Of a stretch of DNA of 64,000 nucleotides, positions 55,905-64,000 are shown piece after piece. The stretch covers positions 1 through 64,000 of the forward strand of contig CAVZOY010000005.1 of assembly GCA_963777095.1 (NCBI GenBank). Direction: 5' to 3'. Position 1 is the stretch's first letter. Every line of letters starts with the position of its first letter. The DNA is from CAVZOY01 sp963777095. GTDB lineage: Bacteria; Actinomycetota; Actinomycetes; Mycobacteriales; Geodermatophilaceae. The notes beneath the pieces were generated by a model, which was given only the letters and a program-made list of their open reading frames with translations, made no database searches and was not told where the DNA came from. Made by a program: the position numbers and the translations under genes.

Positions 55905-56344
55905 GTGCGCACGTACACCCCCAAGCCCGGCGAGGTCAGCCGGGCCTGGCTCGTCATCGACGCCACCGATGTGGTGCTCGGTCGACTTGCCAGCCAGACC
56001 GCGCAGCTCCTGCGCGGCAAGCACAAGCCCCAGTACGCCCCGCACGTGGACGTCGGCGACTTCGTCGTCATCGTCAATGCCGGCAAGGTCGCCCTGACCG
56101 GCAACAAGCGGGATCAGAAGACGGCCTACCGGCACTCCGGCTACCCGGGCGGCCTCAAGGCGATCAACGTGGGCGACCAGCTGCGCACCCACCCCGACCG
56201 CGTCATCGAGCGCGCGATCAAGGGCATGCTGCCCCACAACAGCCTCGGCCGGCAGATGCTCAAGAAGCTGAAGGTGTACGCCGGGCCGGAGCACCCGCAC
56301 GCCGCCCAGCAGCCCCAGAACTTCGAGATCAAGCAGGTGGCCCA

Positions 56345-56348
<4 letters not shown>
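55905..56348 (+). CDS. rplM: 50S ribosomal protein L13
   Basis: 147 residues from GTG 55905: VRTYTPKPGEVSRAWLVIDA. Conserved are VLGRLASQTAQLLRGKHKP, SGYPGGLKAINVGDQL and IERAIKGMLPHNSLGRQM. The open frame extends far upstream, opposite the HNH gene, but that part is not coding. Its TGA overlaps the rpsI GTG. Confidence 0.97.
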
Positions 56349-56764
<416 letters not shown>

Positions 56765-56775
56765 CCGGCGTCCCC

Positions 56776-58119
56776 TTGGGTCGCCTCTTCGGGACCGACG
56801 GCGTCCGGGGTCTGGCCAACGCCGACCTCACGCCGGAACTGGCCCTCGCGGTGGCACATGCCGCCGCCGGTGTGCTGGCCGACCGCGACGGGACCGAGCG
56901 TCCCGTCGCGGTCGTCGGCCGCGACCCCCGCGCCAGCGGGGAGATGCTCGAGGCCGCGGTCGTGGCCGGGCTCAGCAGTGCCGGTGCCGACGTGCTCCGC
57001 GCGGGTGTCCTGCCGACGCCGGCCCTCGCGCACCTCACGGCGAGCACCGGTGCCGACCTCGGCGTGATGATCTCGGCGAGCCACAACCCGATGCCCGACA
57101 ACGGCATCAAGCTGTTCAGCCGCGGCGGGCACAAGCTGCCCGACGTGGTCGAGGCCGACATCGAGCGCACCGTCGCCGCCGGTCACTCCGCCGCCCACCG
57201 GCCGACCGGTGCCGGCATCGGCCGGGTCCGAGACCTGGCCGGCGGGACCGAGGACTACCTCGCGCACCTGCTGTCGACCGTCGCGGGTCCGCTGACCGGC
57301 CTCTCGCTCGTCGTCGACGGTGCGCACGGCGCCGCGTCGTACGCCGCGCCGGAGGTCTACCGCCGGGCCGGCGCGACGGTGCACGCCATCGGGTGCGAAC
57401 CCGACGGCTGGAACATCAACGACGGCATCGGCTCGACCCACCTCGGCCCGCTGACCGAGGCGGTGCGCGAGCGCGGCGCCGACCTCGGCATCGCGCACGA
57501 CGGCGACGCCGACCGCTGCCTGGCCGTCACCGCCGACGGCGACGTCGTCGACGGCGACGCGATCCTGGCCGTCTGCGCCATCGCGCTGCACGAGCGAGGC
57601 CAGCTCAAGGACGACACCGTCGTGGCCACGGTCATGAGCAACCTCGGCTTCCACCACACGATGCGCGACGCCGGCATCGCCGTGCACACCACGGCGGTCG
57701 GCGACCGGTACGTGCTGGAGGCGCTGCGTGCCCAGGGCCTGTCCCTCGGCGGTGAGCAGAGCGGTCACCTGGTCTTCCTCGAGCACGCGACCACCGGCGA
57801 CGGGCTGCTCACCGGCCTGGCGCTGCTCGCGCGCATGGCCGAGACCGGGGCGTCGCTCGCCGAGCTGTCCTCGGTCGTGCGCCGGCTGCCGCAGGTGCTG
57901 ATCAACGTGCCGGTCACCGACCGGCTCGCGGTCGCCGAGAGCGACGAGGTCGCCGACGCGGTCAACGCCGTCGAGGCGGAGCTCGGCGACGCCGGCCGGG
58001 TGCTGCTGCGCCCATCGGGCACCGAGCAGCTCGTCCGCGTGATGGTCGAGGCGCCCACCCAGGAGCAGGCCGACGCCGTCGCCAAACGGCTCGCGGACGT
58101 CGTCGCCGCCGTCGCCTGA
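56776..58119 (+). CDS. glmM: Phosphoglucosamine mutase
   Basis: Converts glucosamine-6-phosphate to glucosamine-1-phosphate for UDP-GlcNAc. 447 residues from TTG 56776, MGRLFGTDGVRGLANADLTP. The phosphoserine is S102 in MISASHNPMPDNGIK; the metal site is HDGDADRCLAV; the sugar-binding GEQSGH and the phosphate-binding RPSGTEQLVRVM follow. Frame intact. It lies 11 bases after rpsI and before glmS, so two successive steps of the pathway are adjacent. Confidence 0.97.
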   Translation: MGRLFGTDGVRGLANADLTPELALAVAHAAAGVLADRDGTERPVAVVGRDPRASGEMLEAAVVAGLSSAGADVLRAGVLPTPALAHLTASTGADLGVMISASHNPMPDNGIKLFSRGGHKLPDVVEADIERTVAAGHSAAHRPTGAGIGRVRDLAGGTEDYLAHLLSTVAGPLTGLSLVVDGAHGAASYAAPEVYRRAGATVHAIGCEPDGWNINDGIGSTHLGPLTEAVRERGADLGIAHDGDADRCLAVTADGDVVDGDAILAVCAIALHERGQLKDDTVVATVMSNLGFHHTMRDAGIAVHTTAVGDRYVLEALRAQGLSLGGEQSGHLVFLEHATTGDGLLTGLALLARMAETGASLAELSSVVRRLPQVLINVPVTDRLAVAESDEVADAVNAVEAELGDAGRVLLRPSGTEQLVRVMVEAPTQEQADAVAKRLADVVAAVA

Positions 58120-58164
58120 GAGCGCTTTCCACCTCGGCACGCGGGGATCCGGCCACAACCCCGG

Positions 58165-58170
58165 TAGCCT
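58165..58170 (+). promoter_or_regulatory. Candidate -10 for a leaderless glmS message
   Basis: TAGCCT ends seven bases before the glmS ATG 58178. No ribosome binding site is present upstream of the ATG. This is the layout of leaderless actinobacterial transcripts. No good -35 is seen and no glmS ribozyme core was recognised in the 58-base gap. Confidence 0.4.
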
Positions 58171-58177
58171 CGGTGCA

Positions 58178-60053
<1,876 letters not shown>

Positions 60054-60069
60054 CCGGCACACTGACGCG

Positions 60070-60459
60070 GTGATCATCGGCATCGGGATCGACGTCGTGC
60101 CGGTCGACCGGTTCGCCGAGTCGCTGACCCGCACGCCGGGGCTGCGCGACCGGCTGTTCACCGACGCGGAGCAGCGGACGCCGTCGGGCGGCCGGCGCAC
60201 CGGTGAGTCCCTGGCCGCCCGCTTCGCGGTCAAGGAGGCGGTCGCCAAGGCCCTCGGCGCCCCGGGCGACCTGCAGTGGCACGACGCGGAGGTGACGGTG
60301 GGGGAGCACGGCCGCCCGCACCTCGAGGTGCACGGCACCGTCGCCGGCCGCGCGGCGCAGCTCGGCGTCAGCAGCTGGCACATCTCCATGAGCCACGACG
60401 GCGGCATCGCCTCGGCGGTGGTCGTCGCCGAGGGGTTCGGCATCGGGCAGGTTCGGTGA
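60070..60459 (+). CDS. acpS: Holo-[acyl-carrier-protein] synthase
   Basis: Transfers 4'-phosphopantetheine from CoA to acyl carrier protein. 129 residues, GTG start, MIIGIGIDVVPVDRFAESL with Mg-binding Asp8 in GIDVV; RFAVKEAVAKALG contains the second Mg ligand Glu; SWHISMSHDGGIASAVVVAE ends the fold. It lies 16 bases after glmS, and its TGA overlaps the nnr GTG. Confidence 0.96.
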   Translation: MIIGIGIDVVPVDRFAESLTRTPGLRDRLFTDAEQRTPSGGRRTGESLAARFAVKEAVAKALGAPGDLQWHDAEVTVGEHGRPHLEVHGTVAGRAAQLGVSSWHISMSHDGGIASAVVVAEGFGIGQVR

Positions 60460-61929
60460 TCGGGCTGCACACGGCCGCGGAGATCCGGACGGCGGAGGAC
60501 GTCCTGCTGTCCCGCACCCGCGAGGGTGCGCTCATGCAGCGGGCCGCCACCGGCCTGGCCACCGTCTGCCTGCGCCTGCTCGGCAGCCCGTACGGCCGCC
60601 GCGTCGTCCTGCTCGTCGGCAGCGGCAACAACGGCGGCGACGCGCTGTTCGCCGGCGCGCGCCTGGCCGGCCGCGGCGCGCAGGTCACCGCCGTCCTGCT
60701 CGACGCCGACCGCGCGCACCCCGCCGGGCTGGCCGCGCTGCGCCGCGCCGGTGGGCGGGTCCGGAAGGCGGCGGACCCGTCGGCGGCCGGGCTGACCGCC
60801 CGTGCCGACCTCGTGCTCGACGGCATCCTCGGCATCGGCGGACAGGGCGGCCTCCGAGCTGCCGCCGCCTCCCTGGCGGACGCCGCGGCGACCGGGGCGG
60901 CCATCACGGTCGCGGTCGACGTCCCGAGCGGCGTCGACGTCGACACCGGCGCGGTCGAGGGCGCCGCGTTCGCCGCGATGCACACGGTGACCTTCGGCGC
61001 CGTCAAGCTCGGCCTGGTCGTCGGTGCCGGGCGGGCGCACGCGGGGGAGGTGCACCTGGTCGACATCGGCCTGGGGCCGCACCTGCCTGCCGCCTACGGC
61101 CTTCCGGCTCACGGACGCCGACGCCGCCGCCCGGCTGCCCCTGCCGAACGCGGACGACGACAAGTACTCGCAGGGCGTCGTCGGCGTCGTCGCGGGCTCC
61201 GCGACCTACCCCGGTGCCGGCGTCCTCTGCACCGGCGCCGCCCTGCGCACCCGCCCGGGCCTGGTCCGCTACGCCGGCACGGCCGCGGACGGCGTCCGTG
61301 CGGCCTGGCCGGAGGCGATCGTCACCGACGGCCGCCCGGGCGACGCCGGCCGCGTGCAGGCGTGGGTCGTCGGCCCGGGCATGGGCACCGACGACGACGC
61401 GCGCAGCGTGCTGGAGGAGGTGCTCGCCACCGACCTGCCCGTGGTCGTCGATGCCGACGGGCTGACGATGCTGGCGCAGCAGCCCGGCCTCGTCCGCGGC
61501 CGCCGGGGGCACACCCTGCTCACCCCGCACGACCGCGAGTTCGAGCGGTTCGGCACGGAGGTCGGCGGCGACCGCGTCGGCGCCGCCCGCCGACTGGCCG
61601 CCGACCTGGGCGCGACCGTGCTGCTCAAGGGCGAGGCGACGGTGGTGGCCGACGCCGACGGCACCGCGTTCGTCAACGGCACCGGCACCCCCTGGCTGGC
61701 CACCGCCGGCACCGGCGACGTGCTGTCCGGCATCGCCGGTGCCCTGCTCGCCGCCGACCTGCCCCCGGCCGAGGCCGGCGCCGTCGCCGCGCACGTGCAC
61801 GGCCGCGCCGGCCAGGTCGCCGCCGAGCGCGGGCCGCTGCTCGCCGGCGACCTCGTGCGACGCCTGCCCGAGACGATCGGCCGGGTGCGCGGGATCCCGT
61901 CGTCCCCTTTGCCAGACTCGACGCCGTGA
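60456..61929 (+). CDS. nnr: Bifunctional NAD(P)HX epimerase/dehydratase (single-base frameshift)
   Basis: Repairs hydrated NADH and NADPH. The N-terminal epimerase domain (residues 1-205) has LVGSGNNGGDALFAGARLAG and VAVDVPSGVDVDTG. The C-terminal ADP- or ATP-dependent dehydratase domain has YSQGVVGVVAGSATYPGAGV, VVDADGLTML, LTPHDREFERF and the NGTGTPWLATAGTGDVLSGI active region. The frame breaks near 61103, between the two domains, where an extra T gives CTTCCGG for CTCCGG (YGL then RLTDADAAARL). The joined length of about 490 residues is typical. GTG 60456 overlaps the acpS stop. Confidence 0.92.
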
Positions 61930-63072
61930 CGAGTTCCGCGCACGCCCGCGCCGAGGTGGTGGTCGACCTCGACGCCATCGCGGCGAACACCGCTCTGCTC
62001 CGCGAGCGCGTCGGCCGCCCGCTCATGGCGGTGGTCAAGGCCGACGGCTACGGGCACGGCCTGGTGCCGTCCGCGCGGGCGGTGCTCGCGGGCGGGGCCG
62101 ACGCCCTCGGCGTCGCGGTGCTCGAGGAGGCCCTGGCCCTGCGGGCGGCCGGGCATCACCGCGCCGATCCTCGCCTGGCTGCACGCCCCGGGCACCGACT
62201 TCGCCGCGGCGCTGGCCGCCGACGTCGAGGTCTCGGTGAACGCGGAGTGGAGCCTCGCCGAGGTGATCGAGGCCGCCCGGACGACCGGCCGGACGGCGCG
62301 GCTGCACCTGTTCGCCGACACCGGCCTCTCGCGCGAGGGCGCCACGATGGCGGACTGGCCCGCCCTGGTCGACGCGGCCGCGCGGGCCCAGGCCGAGGAC
62401 CTGGTCGTCGTCGTCGGGCTGTGGAGCCACATGGCCTACGCCGACGCGCCCACGCACCCGACCATCGGCAGGCAGGTGCAGGTGTTCGAGGAGGCCGTGG
62501 CGATCGCCCGCGCGGCCGGGCTCACCGAGGCCCGCCTGCACCTGGCCAACTCCGCGGCCACGGTCGCGCTGCCGGACACCTGGTACGACATGGTGCGCCC
62601 CGGTATCGCCCTGTACGGGCTGGATCCGCTCGGCGGGCCCGACCCGCACGCGCACGGGCTGCGTCCGGCGATGACGGTGCAGGCCGCCGCCGCGCTGACC
62701 AAGCGGGTGCCGGCCGGCGTCGGCGTCTCGTACGGCCACACCTACTTCCCCGACCGGGAGACCACGCTGGTGCTCGTCCCGGTCGGGTACGCCGACGGGG
62801 TGCCGCGCGCGGCCGGCAACCGGGCGCCGGTGCTCGCCGGCGGCGAGCAGCGCACGATCGCCGGGCGGGTGTGCATGGACCAGTTCGTCCTGGACGTCGG
62901 CGACGCCGTCGTGGCACCCGGCGATCCGGTCGTGCTGTGGGGTCCGGGCGACGGCGGTGAGCCGACCGCGCAGCAGTGGGCCGACGTGCTCGACACCATC
63001 CACTACGAGCTCGTCACCCGCGTCGGCGGTCGCTTCACCCGCCGCTACGTCGGGTCGGCGGGCGCCGTCTGA
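61926..63072 (+). CDS. alr: Alanine racemase (single-base frameshift)
   Basis: Makes D-alanine for peptidoglycan. The PLP lysine is K38 in VVKADGYGHG. The rest reads HLFADTGLSREG, the catalytic Tyr region GVGVSYGHTYF, VGYADGVPRAAGN and GRVCMDQFVLDVG. The frame breaks near 62149, after ALRAAG, where one extra G precedes ITAPILAWLHAPG. Joined length is 381 residues. GTG 61926 overlaps the nnr stop. The enzyme is normally essential, so a sequence error is likely. Confidence 0.93.
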
Positions 63073-64000
63073 TGGCCCGCGGTTCCTCGACCCCGCCCGC
63101 GCACCCGCACCGCACGCGCAACGTCGGCATCCTCGGCGCCGTCGTCGCGCTCGCCGCGGGCGGCGCCGCCATCGGCGTGCACGTCGCCAAGGCGGCGGCG
63201 CGGCGCGTCCAGGCCGGTGAGTTCGGACCGGCGGGCAGCACCCGGCCCGCCGCGGAGCTGCGCGCGAACGATCCGCTCGGTCCGGCTGCCCACCCGGCCG
63301 ACCGGACGGCGCGGGTCGCGGCCGACGACGGCGTGCTGCTGTCGGTCGACGAGATCGGGCCGACGGACGCCCCGCTGACCATCGTCTTCGTGCACGGCTA
63401 CACGCTGTCGATGGCCTCGTGGGCGTTCCAGCGGCGCACCCTGGCCAGCGAGCTGGCCACCGCCAACGGACACCGGCCGGACGCCCGCCTGGTGTTCTAC
63501 GACCAGCGCGGGCACGGCACGTCGGGCCGCGGCGCGGCCAGCAACTCGACGATGGAGCAGCTGGGCAACGACCTGGCGGCGGTCCTCGCGGCGCGGGTGC
63601 CGCGTGGGCCGATCGTCCTGATCGGGCACTCGATGGGCGGCATGACCGTGATGGCCCTGGCCGCCGTGCGCCCCGAGCTGTTCGGCGACCGGATCGTGGG
63701 CGCCGCCCTCATGTCGACGTCCAGCGGCAATCTGGCCGACCTCGACTTCGGCCTGCCCGATCTGCTCACCCGCGTGCGCGCGGCGGTCCTGCCGGTGGCC
63801 GCGTGGACGATGCGGCGTCGTCCGCTGCTGGCCGAGCGCACCCGCCGGCTGGCCGCGGACCTGGTCTCGGCCGTCACCCGGTCGCTGTCGTTCGCCTCCG
63901 ACGTCGACCCCGCGCTGGCCCGGTACGTCGACGCGATGATCGCGGGCACGCCGGTCGACGTGATCGCCGAGTTCTACCCGGCCATCGCCGGCCTCGACCA
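63072..64000 (+). CDS. Alpha/beta hydrolase, membrane-anchored N-terminus (partial)
   Basis: ATG 63072 overlaps the alr stop, and the gene runs off the window end. The N-terminus MARGSSTPPAHPHRTRNVGI is followed by one hydrophobic segment (residues about 19-38), likely an anchor or uncleaved signal. The hydrolase fold has the oxyanion HGYTLSMASW (IVFVHGY), DQRGHGTSG and the nucleophile elbow LIGHSMGGMT with the catalytic Ser. Asp and His of the triad are beyond the window or unassigned. Downstream genes of alr in actinobacteria often include such a hydrolase before tsaE; its substrate is unknown. Confidence 0.85.
   Translation, partial: MARGSSTPPAHPHRTRNVGILGAVVALAAGGAAIGVHVAKAAARRVQAGEFGPAGSTRPAAELRANDPLGPAAHPADRTARVAADDGVLLSVDEIGPTDAPLTIVFVHGYTLSMASWAFQRRTLASELATANGHRPDARLVFYDQRGHGTSGRGAASNSTMEQLGNDLAAVLAARVPRGPIVLIGHSMGGMTVMALAAVRPELFGDRIVGAALMSTSSGNLADLDFGLPDLLTRVRAAVLPVAAWTMRRRPLLAERTRRLAADLVSAVTRSLSFASDVDPALARYVDAMIAGTPVDVIAEFYPAIAGLD

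Overview
The window is 64 kb of very GC-rich chromosome from an actinobacterium. Evidence: a complete Mce lipid-importer operon, a Mycobacterium-like TTG start on rpoB, zinc-type S14, S4 and L36, short adenylate kinase, GTG/TTG starts and tightly overlapping ATGA/GTGA gene junctions. The layout and Ala/Lys/Pro-rich protein tails would suit the Geodermatophilaceae or a close family, but that is inference; no 16S gene is present.

Layout. 1-548: end of rplJ and rplL. 771-12210: an mce operon (ATPase, two YrbE permeases, MceA-F, two Mce-associated proteins) sitting between rplL and rpoB. 12593-20073: rpoB-rpoC. 20192-22495: minus-strand island with a luciferase-like (LLM) oxidoreductase, a small unknown protein and a signal-less trypsin-fold protease. 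23073-27360: str operon (rpsL, rpsG, fusA, tuf). 27474-37839: S10 and spc ribosomal clusters. 37925-40681: secY-adk-map. 40909-44916: infA, rpmJ and the alpha operon ending in rplQ. 44913-45775: truA. 45753-51025: minus-strand molybdenum cofactor genes (mobA-like, mog/moaB, moaC, moeA) with fdhD, a VOC protein, an SDR and a carbonic anhydrase. 51042-55691: a DUF222/HNH endonuclease gene broken by an IS256-type element that is itself broken by an IS3-type element. 55905-64000: rplM-rpsI, glmM, glmS, acpS, nnr, alr and the start of an alpha/beta hydrolase.

How it works together: most of the window is the core transcription and translation machinery (RNA polymerase beta, beta', alpha; EF-G, EF-Tu, IF-1; about 30 ribosomal proteins; SecY; methionine aminopeptidase), followed by cell-wall precursor genes (glmM, glmS, alr) and a pantetheinyl transferase. 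Accessory blocks are the mce operon, the protease island and the 10-kb Moco plus IS block that separates truA from rplM.

Quality caveat: many single-base indels break reading frames, including in genes that should be essential (rpsG, rpsK, glmS, alr). Most look like homopolymer-length errors. They are about one per 400 bases in the mce operon and about one per 5-6 kb elsewhere. I annotate such genes over their full reconstructed span and say where the frame breaks. No tRNA, rRNA or CRISPR array was recognised. The most striking structure is the nested insertion at 51042-55691, where removing each element with one target repeat restores the host reading frame exactly.
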